Below, piece by piece: positions 17,756 to 26,776 of a stretch of 64,000 nucleotides of DNA (positions within the stretch are counted from its first letter, which is position 1; the number at the start of each line of letters is the position of its first letter). The DNA is from Theionarchaea archaeon (lineage in GTDB: Archaea > Methanobacteriota_B > Thermococci > Methanofastidiosales > SZ-28-30). The stretch is taken from contig JACVGT010000025.1 of the NCBI GenBank assembly GCA_018992685.1, forward strand, positions 1 through 64,000, read 5' to 3'. The position numbers and the translations under genes are program-made. The notes below the pieces were generated by a model. That model was given only the letters and a program-made list of their open reading frames with translations. It had not been told where the DNA came from and made no database searches.

Positions 17756-18064
17756 CTTTCGGTTACAAGCCCGAGGAAGAGATACCAGGGAATCTTTGGG
17801 TGAAAGTTAGACTTCTTGAAAGAGATATCTGAGCAACAAAGGTGTTCAAGCCTGTATCAGTATGGTATTGAGGCAGGAAAGACATGCTATTGTTGTATTC
17901 TTTAGGAACCAGTTAAAACCCGATATATGTTCAGCATACGTGAGCAAAAGATGACAAGGTGACATATTGTAATGGTTCTAGCTCCAATATGATGATTTGC
18001 TAACACATTGGATAAGAGAGACAGATTCCAAGAAGACCGATATACATATAAGCCTGGAAGCCAC
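17756..18064. other. Intergenic, no gene seen
   Basis: About 300 bases with stops in every frame. The only signal is a TATA-like TATACATATA at about 18041-18050, ahead of the disrupted gene that follows. Confidence 0.5.
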
Positions 18065-18107
18065 ATGAAACAATTGAAGCTCAATAACGAGAAGAGATGT
18101 GACCTGC

Positions 18108-18609
18108 ATGAGTTCTATGGAGATCTTGATTCCCAGTGTGCGTCTGCCAGTAACAGAAGAAATCCTCTACGACAACGTGAAAGATACCTACAGAAATGTG
18201 AAGGGGATACTGGCTCTCAAGCAGCAGTTCTATTTTTCTGTCCTCAATGCCTTCAAAGCAGTGGCTGGTTCCACGGATGAATCGATGCTGAGAATTCTTG
18301 TTGACCACTCTGATCTCAGGAATGAATTGATGGAGAGGCTTTCTCTTGCTGGAGTGACTCGATATGTACAATGCAATCTACTTGAAGAATCCTGCTGAGA
18401 ATCCTGTAAGAATCTTGCGAATTGAAAAAGAGGGCAGTGCAGCTCCTGGGTTATTCTCTGTGGGAAAGAAAGATTCATGGTTCATGAAGGAATGGCAAGA
18501 GGTTCTGGTGTATCTTGATCTGCGGTATTTTCAGAAAAGGCTTGATGCGCTACTTGAGTTTTTTGACATTCCCAAGATTGGATTTGAGAAAGCCGTGTCA
18601 TCTCTCTAG
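18108..18609 (+). pseudogene. Split gene: two adjacent frames that look like one protein
   Basis: From an ATG at 18108 (GTG 18099 possible) one frame encodes about 97 residues (MSSMEILIPSVRLPV...), ending at 18398. Another frame, open from 18358, continues as MYNAIYLKNPAENPV... to 18609. Both have good coding character, the second lacks its own ribosome site, and together they give about 167 residues. A one-base shift between 18355 and 18398 would join them. I do not recognise the protein. It may be a pseudogene, a sequencing error, or two genes. Confidence 0.42.
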
Positions 18610-19090
18610 CTCCTACAACGGTCCAGAGTCATTTTGGAGGGTTGGTAGTCATTTTTTGCTGTCTCCATTTCTTTTTTTACTCTTACAAGGGATTGGTCAA
18701 GGCACAGACTCTAAGAGAGAATGTGTTGTCATCTTGACTGTTCCGTGTGAATGCTGTCCTCATACAAAGAATAACGCAGGAATCTCCCAGTGCCAATTAC
18801 GTATCTGATCTTCAATAGAACAGTGAATGAGCTGTTTTCAGATTACTGGGACGTCAAATTCAAAGACTACAGGAGGAGGTGAACCGTTTTTGCGCTCTGA
18901 TAGTGAGAGAATTCGTTCTTTTGAAGTAGATAGTCAACCTTTATATGAACCAGAATATACAACACTAAATCACATTCTGAACAGGAAGTCATACTGAACC
19001 GCCCGCTCATCCAGTTGTGAAATCACAAGAGGAGCAGACAGCACTGAAACATTCAAGCTGTCGAGGTACTACTACAAGCCAGCAATTCCT
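18610..19090. other. Intergenic, no convincing gene
   Basis: About 480 bases. A 97-codon frame crosses it but has poor codon use and no start signals. The one clear signal is a TATA-like CCTTTATATG near 18949, which would give a leader of over 100 bases to the gene at 19091. Confidence 0.4.
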
Positions 19091-19936
19091 GTGAGTGACA
19101 GAGCTGCTCCTGAGGTGGAGAAGGAAATAATGCGTGATGTCGAAATTCTCCTGAAAGAGGGTAACCCTCTAAACCCCTCGTGCCCTGGAAGCTGGCGCCT
19201 CTCTCTGCCAGCAGACATCGAAGTGAAACGAATACTGGCAATTCTAATCCCTGAGCTACAATTGCCCACACACAGGGCAGATGGAAGTCCCATACCGTAT
19301 AGACTCCGCCACGTGAAAACTGACAGAACGCTCTCTCAGGTCGAAACCCTTGATCTGGCAGGAGTTACAGAAGGAGACGTGTGTTTGCTCTTCACTGAGC
19401 CAGGCTACAGAGTGTCCGACCGTACAACCAGATCCGCTGCGGGATCGCAAGAACGAAAGTCACGCCCTCAACCCAGACCGCTCACTCACAGAGATTTGCC
19501 CGTGAAGACACCTGAGAATCTCACGTTGTATGTTCCTTCCAACCTTCTGTACAGCAGCTATCACCTCTGGATTGATGTCTCCTCTGAACGTGTAGGAATC
19601 ACCCGCCATCTAACCCAAAAGATGTCTGTAATTCTGTCTGTGGATCTACCAGATCCAGGGAGGGAAATCCTTCCGGGTCAGGCGGCTTCCACCATATGGT
19701 TTCTGGATGAATCCATGCATGAAGGTGAAGTATCTCTGCCTTCTCCAATCCACGGGATTATTAGAGGTATCAACACTGATCTCACTGGGGGCTTCCCCGA
19801 GGAGTCGAAATTTGAGCGTATACAGGAAGATCCATATCGCGGGGGATGGTTATTCACAATGCAGATCTCGAAGCCCGTTGAGCTGAAGGTGTTAATGGAT
19901 GCTGCAACCTATCAGAAATTCCTCAACAAAGCATGA
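19091..19936 (+). CDS. Ubiquitin-like domain fused to a lysine-less GcvH-like domain
   Basis: A 281-residue protein with an unusual pairing. Residues about 34-103 follow the ubiquitin-like EsaB/YukD pattern (beta hairpin, helix, YRLRH strand, LSQVETLDLAGVTEGD). After a proline/arginine linker (104-140), residues 158-260 match glycine-cleavage H protein: HLWIDV, VGITRHLTQKM, DLPDPGREI, and EDPYRGGWLFTMQI at the end. The lipoylation site ESVKA is replaced by ESMHEG (around 207-212), so no lysine can be lipoylated. The H-like fold therefore probably serves binding, not catalysis. A GTG at 19091 is the only plausible start; the frame opens at 18998. Confidence 0.72.
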   Translation: MSDRAAPEVEKEIMRDVEILLKEGNPLNPSCPGSWRLSLPADIEVKRILAILIPELQLPTHRADGSPIPYRLRHVKTDRTLSQVETLDLAGVTEGDVCLLFTEPGYRVSDRTTRSAAGSQERKSRPQPRPLTHRDLPVKTPENLTLYVPSNLLYSSYHLWIDVSSERVGITRHLTQKMSVILSVDLPDPGREILPGQAASTIWFLDESMHEGEVSLPSPIHGIIRGINTDLTGGFPEESKFERIQEDPYRGGWLFTMQISKPVELKVLMDAATYQKFLNKA

Positions 19937-19994
19937 CAGGATGAAGTCCAGGGTTGCCAGACAACCTTTAAAGGAATTCCTTCTACCATTGAGT

Positions 19995-20300
19995 ATGGAT
20001 GTTCAAGCTGCTCTGTCCAAGAGTGACACCGGAACCATCCTCAGAGTTCATGCAGTCCCCGGTTCCCGAACCTATGAGATAAAATATGATGAATGGAGGA
20101 AAGAGCTGAGAATCAAAGTGATGGCCCAGCCGGAGAAGGGAATGGCCAACCAGGACATTGTGTCATTCTTATCACAATATTTCAGTAATCCAGTAATTAT
20201 CGCAGGGAGTACCAGCCGATCAAAGAAAATCAGAGTTGACAATTCCCTAGAAGAGACGGTGACAATCCTGGGAGAAGTGATTCATGAACCAGAAAGATAG
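19995..20300 (+). CDS. DUF167/YggU family protein
   Basis: A 101-residue protein with the DUF167 core: LRVHAVPGSR, a KELRIKVMAQPEKGMAN stretch, and IIAGSTSRSKKIRV at the C-terminus. Widespread in archaea and bacteria, fold known, function unknown. The ATG at 19995 lies 27 bases after a CTTTAAAGG TATA box, so the earlier open frame is not used. It overlaps the next gene by 17 bases. Confidence 0.85.
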   Translation: MDVQAALSKSDTGTILRVHAVPGSRTYEIKYDEWRKELRIKVMAQPEKGMANQDIVSFLSQYFSNPVIIAGSTSRSKKIRVDNSLEETVTILGEVIHEPER

Positions 20301-20655
20301 AGTTCTTGCGCTGATTGAGTCACTGAAAAGGGAATCAGAGGCAGTTATACTGGTGGAAGGTGAGAGAGATTGCCAGGCGTTACGGAAGCTGGGAGTGGAA
20401 CACCCTGTGGAAAAGACCAGCGGGAGAAGGATATTCGATAATCTTTCGTTCTTGAAAGGAAAGAATGTGATACTCTTACTCGATTTCGATCGTACTGGCT
20501 GCAGACTTTTCCGGATTCTTCGGACAGAACTGGAAGTCATGGGGTATAAGCCAAACCTGTTCTACTGGCAGCAGCTTCGGGAAGTTCTGAGAGGCGAGAT
20601 AACTCAGATTGAGGAACTGTCTAGATTTGCTGATGATTTCCGGGAGACTATGTAA
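20284..20655 (+). CDS. Small Toprim-domain protein
   Basis: A 123-residue stand-alone Toprim domain: catalytic Glu in ILVEGERD (about residues 22-29) and the DFDRTG acidic motif (about 67-72). Archaeal small Toprim proteins resemble RNase M5 and the DnaG/topoisomerase core; they are expected to be Mg-dependent nucleic-acid enzymes. It overlaps the DUF167 gene by 17 bases, so the two are cotranscribed, and converges with the corrinoid protein gene by 8 bases. Confidence 0.85.
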   Translation: MNQKDRVLALIESLKRESEAVILVEGERDCQALRKLGVEHPVEKTSGRRIFDNLSFLKGKNVILLLDFDRTGCRLFRILRTELEVMGYKPNLFYWQQLREVLRGEITQIEELSRFADDFRETM

Positions 20656-21286
20656 TTCCCAGGAGCAATTTTGCCTTTTCTACGGCATCTCTGGCATCTT
20701 CGCCGTACGCATCTGCTCCAATCTTATCAGAAAATTCCTGGGTGAGAGGAGCTCCCCCCACCATGATCTTCACCTGGGTTCTGAGCCCTTTCTTCTGGAT
20801 TGCTCTAATAATGGTCTCCATTTCCTGCATAGTGATTGTCAGCAGGGCAGACATTCCTACGATGTCAGGGTGGCATTCTTCAATCTTCTGGACAAAGGTA
20901 TCGGCCGACACGTCAACCCCCAGATCGATGACTTCAAATCCAGCCCCTTCCATGAGCATCCCCACCAGATTCTTCCCAATGTCATGAATGTCTCCCTTGA
21001 CTGTTCCTATCATGAAGGTTCCTCTGGGCTCGACTCCATGCTCTGATAACAGCGGTTTGAGAATTTCAAGACTGGTATGCATGGCCCGCGCAGAAATGAG
21101 GACTTCTGGGACAGATATCTCCATAGTCCTGAACTTTGTTCCAACCACATCCATCCCCTTGATCAGCCCCTCATTGACAATATCAAGAGGAGCAATTCCG
21201 GAAGAAAGCGCCTTTTCAGTAAGGTGCTTGACCTGGGGTGCATTCCCCTCAATGAGTGCTTCTGCGATCCTGTCCAGTTCGCTCAT
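20648..21286 (-). CDS. Corrinoid (B12-binding) methyl-carrier protein, MtbC/MttC type
   Basis: A 212-residue cobalamin-binding methyl carrier: helical cap (MSELDRIAEALIEGN...), then the B12 domain with DIHDIGKNLV (DxHxxG, His is the lower cobalt ligand), SALLTITM and VGGAPLT. Such proteins take methyl groups from methylamines or other methyl donors through a partner methyltransferase and pass them to a second enzyme. No methyltransferase gene is adjacent. The frame is open upstream to 21445, but the ATG at 21286 matches family length and follows a CATTATAAGG TATA box. Confidence 0.9.
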   Translation of the reverse strand: MSELDRIAEALIEGNAPQVKHLTEKALSSGIAPLDIVNEGLIKGMDVVGTKFRTMEISVPEVLISARAMHTSLEILKPLLSEHGVEPRGTFMIGTVKGDIHDIGKNLVGMLMEGAGFEVIDLGVDVSADTFVQKIEECHPDIVGMSALLTITMQEMETIIRAIQKKGLRTQVKIMVGGAPLTQEFSDKIGADAYGEDARDAVEKAKLLLGIT

Positions 21287-21417
21287 GAGGCTCGATACCT
21301 TCCTTACCTTATAATGGTTGTGCACAGGAAATGACTGTGTGATTCGTGAGAGCACGTGGATTCTGCAATGCAGGGTCCAAAGCATGATATGCCTGTTGAA
21401 TCGTAGCGTCACCGGTC

Positions 21418-21900
21418 CTATGAGCCCGCAGCATCCAGCCCACACAGGAATCGTTTCAGGGCTGCAGAGTCCTCAAGGAGATCATTATCCCTAATGTTCA
21501 GTGTCAGTCCCTCTTCCTGAAGGATGATCTGCAATTCTTCAATAAAAATTCCTGGCTCCGCAGCATGTCGTCCTCTCTTGTGAGTTCTCTGCGCTCCACA
21601 CGAAGGGGAACCTCCAATGGATATCAATCCTACGACAGTGAAGTCACGGTACATCCTCACGATGGTCACAACGTCTTTGGCAAGATTTCTGCAGGAGACC
21701 CTGTATTCTGGGGTATCGTAGTCCTCTTTGTTACAGGGAAGCCTTGAAAGTCCATACCTCAATTCCGGGCATGGCAGCTGGACGATGCTCATATCGTCAT
21801 CTATGAGTGCAGTGATAATGTCACGGGATATCTTCTTCGTCCCTCGGGCCCGGGTCAGGGGGTCCAGCAGACAGTGGCATACTAGGACACACTTATTCAT
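21418..21900 (-). CDS. TudS/DUF523-like cysteine protein
   Basis: A 160-residue protein with conserved cysteine motifs: CHCLLDP at the N-terminus, CPELRYG, SCRNLA and GGSPSCGA. This pattern is that of the DUF523/2-thiouracil desulfurase (TudS) group, where three Cys bind an iron-sulfur cluster. Specific activity here is not known. Its start overlaps the end of ilvE by eight bases, so it is translated with that gene. Confidence 0.72.
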   Translation of the reverse strand: MNKCVLVCHCLLDPLTRARGTKKISRDIITALIDDDMSIVQLPCPELRYGLSRLPCNKEDYDTPEYRVSCRNLAKDVVTIVRMYRDFTVVGLISIGGSPSCGAQRTHKRGRHAAEPGIFIEELQIILQEEGLTLNIRDNDLLEDSAALKRFLCGLDAAGS

Positions 21901-22822
21901 AGATGGGAGTCAGCCAGTCCTTGTACTTCTCGTTCTTTCCTCTCACGATGTCAAAATACGTCTTCTGTATCTTGCTGGTTATGGGCATATCCTGGTTCTT
22001 CACCTCTCTGTGGTCCACTTTTGTCACGGGGGCCAGCTGCACACCAGTTCCACAAAAGAATATTTCATCACAAACGTACAGTTCTGACCTGTGAATGGGC
22101 CGTACCTCTACAGGGATACCCAGATCTCCAGCCACCTGCATCACAGTCCGTCTGGTTATTCCTTCCAGAATGTCAGCATACACGGGCGTCGTAATAATGG
22201 TACCCTTCCTCACAATAAAGAGGTTCATGGCCGAACCTTCTGACACATGCCCATCTTCCGTCAAGAAAACTGCATCATTGAACCCTGAAAGCGTAGCTTC
22301 AGACTTTGAAAGACAGGAGTTCACGTATGTACCCGAGATTTTTCCCCGCGCAGGAATACACACATCAGGAATCCTTCTCCAGGTGCTCGTGCACACGTGA
22401 AGACCTCCAGACAAGGGTAAGTATTCACCGAATCCCAGTGCAAACATGAGGAATGAACTCGGTACCGTGGTAATGTCCATGCCCACGACCTTGGGTCCCG
22501 TACTCTTGAAAGCCAGGGGCCGGATATAAACGTCGCACCTGAACTCATTCTTCCGCAGGAGTTCTTTGGTAATGTCTATGAGCTCATCCACTGAGTATTT
22601 CAGGTCAATGAAGATGATTCTCACTGAGTCGCGCAGTCTTTCAAAATGATTTCTAATTCTGAATACGTACAACTGTTGCTCCTCTTCATTCCAGTAGCCT
22701 CGGAGGCCTGCAAAAACAGCAGTTCCGTAATGTAATGCATGGGTAGATACAGGCACCTTGGCCTCTTCCCATGGGACAAACGTGTCCTCCAGAAAGCAGA
22801 ATTTTGGCAAGCTGATTTCCAT
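21893..22822 (-). CDS. ilvE: Branched-chain amino acid aminotransferase
   Basis: A fold-type IV PLP aminotransferase of 309 residues that makes valine, leucine and isoleucine from their 2-oxo acids. Motifs: HALHYGTAVFAGLRGY near the start, the PLP-lysine region RGKISGTYVNS, EGSAMNLF and FCGTGVQLAPV at the end. I use the ATG at 22822 (MEISLPKF), which follows a GGTGAGA ribosome site and a TTTATATG TATA box; the frame is open to 22855. With leuC/leuD in this window it supports branched-chain amino acid synthesis. Confidence 0.93.
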   Translation of the reverse strand: MEISLPKFCFLEDTFVPWEEAKVPVSTHALHYGTAVFAGLRGYWNEEEQQLYVFRIRNHFERLRDSVRIIFIDLKYSVDELIDITKELLRKNEFRCDVYIRPLAFKSTGPKVVGMDITTVPSSFLMFALGFGEYLPLSGGLHVCTSTWRRIPDVCIPARGKISGTYVNSCLSKSEATLSGFNDAVFLTEDGHVSEGSAMNLFIVRKGTIITTPVYADILEGITRRTVMQVAGDLGIPVEVRPIHRSELYVCDEIFFCGTGVQLAPVTKVDHREVKNQDMPITSKIQKTYFDIVRGKNEKYKDWLTPIYE

Positions 22823-22936
22823 TCTCTCACCAGTCTCCGTTTTGGGATGCCACATATAAAGCTAATGGACAGGATAGAGCGGGACAGTAATGTTTAAATG
22901 ATGGGTTCATATTGAGGAAGAACGTGAGGAATCCAC

Positions 22937-23824
22937 ATGGAAATGAGATCCAACCTGATAAGAGCAACAGTGCTGCTCTTGTTCTTGACGACCGCCTGTA
23001 TCGGCCAGAAGGACTTGACCGTGGATGAATGGAAGCAGCAGGTAGTCCTTGTAACCCCTCCCTTGGGTCAGGACCCCATGAGCATGATCACAGGAATCGA
23101 CAATGTTGGGATACTCCCAGTCGGAACACATTTCGAGGTGAACGTTGATTATTCAGGGACTGCGCAGGGCGTCAGCGTGGACGCTCACATGACAATTAGT
23201 ATTACTGTTATGAGGCGGGAGGTTTCACGCTCTGAACTACTGACTGTTCTTGATGTGGGAATTGATGCTCATTTTGAAAGCCAGAACGAGGCTGTCGATG
23301 TGGTGATTGAAGGCACTGAATGGCTGGATGAAGACGGCGTTCCTATTCGAATCGAAGAGGAAGTGGCCATGAACGTGGGTGGGTTCGATGTTCCCATGGT
23401 TTTCATTTTAAATCGGACAGGAGAAGACATGTGTGGAGATCGAGAATGCTGGGTTTTCATGGGAACCCAGACCATCAACCTCCCGGGACTGGGAGAAAGT
23501 CGAGTCGTGGGATATGTGGACAAGGGGAATGGGGTTGTCGTGAGAGCCATGACCAGCATCGGAGGAGAGGAAGTAGACACGGGATTCATGGAGCCCCCTG
23601 TGGCAATTGGCGGACTTACTTGGGAGCTGGGGTCACAGGAGTCAGTAAAAACTGATATGGGCAACATCAAGTGTCAGGCCATCTACCTTTCTGATGACAG
23701 TGAGAAGGTGGGAACAGTATGGGTGAACAAGGATATGGCGATACCTCTGCAAATTGTCCGATCGTACAAGTCATCATATCTGGACCTTAGTGTGACAATG
23801 ACCCTGGTTACATACCAGGTGTAA
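22937..23824 (+). CDS. Tandem lipoprotein 1 of 3
   Basis: A 295-residue exported lipoprotein: basic start, hydrophobic stretch and lipobox TACIGQ, then the shared TVDEWKQ motif. It is the most diverged of three tandem paralogues; the middle PVGTHF and the C-terminal TWELG...VKTDMGNIKCQ...GTVWVNKDM blocks align with the other two. Mostly beta-strand, no enzymatic motif seen. It starts divergently from ilvE with an A/T-rich TATA region between. Confidence 0.72.
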   Translation: MEMRSNLIRATVLLLFLTTACIGQKDLTVDEWKQQVVLVTPPLGQDPMSMITGIDNVGILPVGTHFEVNVDYSGTAQGVSVDAHMTISITVMRREVSRSELLTVLDVGIDAHFESQNEAVDVVIEGTEWLDEDGVPIRIEEEVAMNVGGFDVPMVFILNRTGEDMCGDRECWVFMGTQTINLPGLGESRVVGYVDKGNGVVVRAMTSIGGEEVDTGFMEPPVAIGGLTWELGSQESVKTDMGNIKCQAIYLSDDSEKVGTVWVNKDMAIPLQIVRSYKSSYLDLSVTMTLVTYQV

Positions 23825-23971
23825 AAGGAGTTCTCGTTTCATGTGTCATACAGTTGTTTCTGGTGGATTATTCGACAGTTGAAAGTATCTAGACGTTGAA
23901 GCTCCGTTTTTTTAATGTTCTGGGGAAAACCTTAAATTCCTCTGTTCACTGAAAAGAAGAAGGTGTGCTGC

Positions 23972-24865
23972 ATGAAGAAAAACTATTATTTGATTGTCAC
24001 CATTACCATGTTGCTGCTTTGTTTGTGCATAGGGCAAGAGGAAGAATGGACCGTGGACGACTGGAAGGATCACTTGATGTTTGTCAGCCCAAGTGGAACC
24101 CAAGGAGGCATTCCAGGCTTCGTGCCCACTTCCAGTACCGTCATGACGCTCCCTGTGGGAACCCACATGGTGTTTGATGTTGTATCTGAGGGCACGGTGG
24201 GGGAACTCGAAATGCCCACACGGATGGTTTTAGGGTTGAGGTATCTGGGCACAGAACGTGTCAACGAAAAGGAATGTGCTGCACTGCAGATTACCATGAA
24301 CATGGAGATAGAGATGTACGGAGAATCAATGGCCATGGCTAGCGAAGGAAAAGAATGGATAGGCGAAGATGGTGCGCCAGTGAAAATGGATTTTCGGGCC
24401 ACGGGGAATTTGGCAGGAATAGAAATTCCCATTTCTCTTACTGGGGGTTTGACGGAAGAAACACAGTATCAGGGGCATGAGTGTTGGGTTTTCACGGTAA
24501 CTCAGAAAGTGGAGATGGCAGGTCCTTCTACTGAGATGGAGATGATCATGTACATGGACAAGGAGAGCAGGGCGCTTGTGCGCATTGTGGCCAAAATGGG
24601 AGAAATCGAACAGGATTCGGGGTACATGGAACCAGTTTTTTCGATTGGACCCTCAACATGGGAGTTGGGACCAGAGGAAACAGTAACAACACCTCTTGGA
24701 ACCTATAAGTGTCAGGTCATCTACGTCGTGGAGGAAGGGAAAACGGTGGGCACCATATGGGCTACCAAGGATGTGAGAGCTCCTGTCAAGTACATTTACA
24801 CCTTTGAGAATGGGGATTCCAACCTTGAAGTGACCATGGTTCTCATTGAGTACAGTTCAGGGTGA
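23972..24865 (+). CDS. Tandem lipoprotein 2 of 3
   Basis: A 297-residue lipoprotein (lipobox LCIGQ, TVDDWKDHLMFV just after), closely similar to the third copy over its whole length, including EMEMIMYMDK, EQDSGYMEPVFS and TWELGPEETVTTPLG. The ATG at 23972 has an AAGGTG ribosome site; the in-frame GTG at 23963 is less likely. Ligand and function unknown. Confidence 0.74.
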   Translation: MKKNYYLIVTITMLLLCLCIGQEEEWTVDDWKDHLMFVSPSGTQGGIPGFVPTSSTVMTLPVGTHMVFDVVSEGTVGELEMPTRMVLGLRYLGTERVNEKECAALQITMNMEIEMYGESMAMASEGKEWIGEDGAPVKMDFRATGNLAGIEIPISLTGGLTEETQYQGHECWVFTVTQKVEMAGPSTEMEMIMYMDKESRALVRIVAKMGEIEQDSGYMEPVFSIGPSTWELGPEETVTTPLGTYKCQVIYVVEEGKTVGTIWATKDVRAPVKYIYTFENGDSNLEVTMVLIEYSSG

Positions 24866-25125
24866 TTTTTGGCGTTTCTATTTTTTTCTCGTGTAATGCG
24901 TTTGACATACTCCTGATGATCTATTCCAGAGCGTAGATAGCTCACAGATTAGCACGGATTGAGGGGAGAGAGAAGGGTGGACAATGAATGACTCTGACAA
25001 GAAATCAGCAATGAGGAGGGTTCTGAACACGGCTGTGTGACACCAGGACGCTGTCATTAACATTACTGGGGTTTGGGGGAAACCTTTAAATGCGTGTCTC
25101 CTCTTCAAGGGAAGAGGTGTGCTAA

Positions 25126-26016
25126 ATGAAAAGGAATTGCTGTTTGATTTTCATCATTGCTATAGTCCTTCTTTCTTCATGTATTGGGCAAGAGAAGGAA
25201 TGGACTGTGGATGATTGGAAAGACCATCTCATGTTTGTCGACTTTAGCTCAGCCCAGGGAAGTGTTCCAGGTTTCGTTTCTACCTCAGGCAACGTGAAAA
25301 ATCTCCCTATCGGAACTCATATGGCGTTCGACATCTCATCCGATGCAACGGGTCTCCCTGATGTTCCCATGAGCATGGTCCTGGGATTGACATATCTAGG
25401 GACAGAACTGGTGAATGGGAAGGAGTGCATTCTATTGGACGTCTCCACGAAAGTGGAAATGGAGATTTCTGGAGAGTCAATGACAGTGACGGGCAGAGGA
25501 AAGGAATGGCTTGGTGTTGACGGTTCGCCGATGAAAGTGGAAGCAGAAGGCAGCGGAAATATGTCAGGGATGGTAATTCCAATGACTCTCACAGGGGGTC
25601 TCACAGAGGAGACCGTATATGAGGGACACGATTGCTGGGTCTTCACTGTGACTGAAGAAGTGGAGATGATGGGCGCTTCTACTGAAATGGAGATGATCAT
25701 ATATATCGACAAGGTTAGTCGAGCTCAAGTACGAATGATAATGAAAGCGGAAGAAATCGAACAGGATTCGGGGTACATTGAACCAGTTTATTCAACTGGA
25801 CCCTCTACGTGGGAGTTGGGACCAAGAGAAACCATAACGACCCCTCTGGGAACCTATGAGTGTCAAGTCATCTATGTTTTGGAAGAAGGGAAAACTGTGG
25901 GCACCATATGGGCTACCAAGGATATGAGAGCTCCTGTCAAGTACGTTTACACGAATGAAACCGAAGAATTCAAGTTCGAAATGATCTTAGTTTTAATCGA
26001 ATACAGCTCTGGATGA
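25126..26016 (+). CDS. Tandem lipoprotein 3 of 3
   Basis: A 296-residue lipoprotein (lipobox SSCIGQ), paralogue of the preceding two. It shares blocks of identity with copy 2 even at the DNA level near the 3' end (GCACCATATGGGCTACCAAG), which points to recent duplication or gene conversion. An AACCTTTAAATG TATA box and AGAGGTG ribosome site precede it, so each copy has its own promoter. Confidence 0.74.
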   Translation: MKRNCCLIFIIAIVLLSSCIGQEKEWTVDDWKDHLMFVDFSSAQGSVPGFVSTSGNVKNLPIGTHMAFDISSDATGLPDVPMSMVLGLTYLGTELVNGKECILLDVSTKVEMEISGESMTVTGRGKEWLGVDGSPMKVEAEGSGNMSGMVIPMTLTGGLTEETVYEGHDCWVFTVTEEVEMMGASTEMEMIIYIDKVSRAQVRMIMKAEEIEQDSGYIEPVYSTGPSTWELGPRETITTPLGTYECQVIYVLEEGKTVGTIWATKDMRAPVKYVYTNETEEFKFEMILVLIEYSSG

Positions 26017-26238
26017 TTCTTTTTACTCTTTTCTTCCCCCTTTTTGTATTTTTATAAGTTCAGGAGGTATGACTGGGAATTACGTTTGATGCAAATAATC
26101 TGATAAGTCCAGCCAGTATGAGATACATTTCGAACCTATATAGAATGCAGTAGATATTCGAGTATGAATCGAAAGCAATTGTACAATCCTTGGGGACCTG
26201 CTGATTGCATCAGGTTGGAGCTAAGAATTCTCTTTTCT

Positions 26239-26379
26239 TTATGAGTATCGGCAGGAGCGGTCCTGACCCAATTGCAGATCCTTCATAATCTCCTCAGTTT
26301 TCCCCTGTTGTGTGAAGCATTTCACAATTTGAGCAAAGGTCGTCAAACTCCTGTGTTCCTCTGCAATAAGCTGGAGCAC
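26239..26379 (-). CDS. Possible small gene or 3' remnant (46 aa)
   Basis: A minus-strand frame from a GTG at 26379 gives a 46-residue helical, charged peptide (VLQLIAEEHRSL...QQGKTEEIMKDL) with normal codon use. The frame has no ATG and no good ribosome site, and is open a little further upstream. It reads like the C-terminal end of a lost helical protein. It is too short to assign. Confidence 0.3.
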   Translation of the reverse strand: MLQLIAEEHRSLTTFAQIVKCFTQQGKTEEIMKDLQLGQDRSCRYS

Positions 26380-26392
26380 TGACTTACCGTCT

Positions 26393-26530
26393 CTAGTCTC
26401 TAAAAGATGCCCATATCGCTATGAAACCAACGGCTGCTAAACAGAGACCAGCCAAGATATTTGTCCGGGGACCGATCCCCATGGCGAGCAGAAGGAAGAA
26501 TATCCCAAAGAGAAGACCCTTCCAATTCAT
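26393..26530 (-). CDS. Small two-helix membrane protein (45 aa)
   Basis: A 45-residue protein made of two hydrophobic helices (GLLFGIFFLLLAMGIG and ILAGLCLAAVGFIAIW) ending in SFRD. The ATG at 26530 has a full GGAGGTGA ribosome site seven bases before it, so translation is likely. It follows the 526-residue coiled-coil gene on the same strand. Function unknown. Confidence 0.6.
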   Translation of the reverse strand: MNWKGLLFGIFFLLLAMGIGPRTNILAGLCLAAVGFIAIWASFRD

Positions 26531-26549
26531 TTTTTCACCTCCTATTGAA

Positions 26550-26735
26550 TTATTTTCTTTTGAACGAATATCGATCAACAATCTGTTCTATGTTCACAAA
26601 CATGCTCGAAATTGTACTTTCCAACATATTGTCCACGATTCTCGCAATAGACCCGACATCAATTGTAAGAGTGACAGTCATGAGAATATCCCTTCCTGTT
26701 TCCACAATATGGACAATATCGCCCCATTGAATCAC
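26550..26735 (-). CDS. Possible small protein (61 aa)
   Basis: A GTG-started frame between the coiled-coil gene and the 45-residue membrane protein, encoding an amphipathic helical peptide rich in Ile, Val and Asp. Only a weak ribosome site precedes the GTG. It may be a real member of the same operon or a chance frame. Confidence 0.3.
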   Translation of the reverse strand: MIQWGDIVHIVETGRDILMTVTLTIDVGSIARIVDNMLESTISSMFVNIEQIVDRYSFKRK

Positions 26736-26776
26736 CTCATTCTGAATCTATCTCTCCTTATTCCACTTGTGGGCCA

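Noticed and set aside
18515..18808. 97-codon plus-strand frame
   Set aside because: Poor codon use, no start signals, and it overlaps the end of the split gene.
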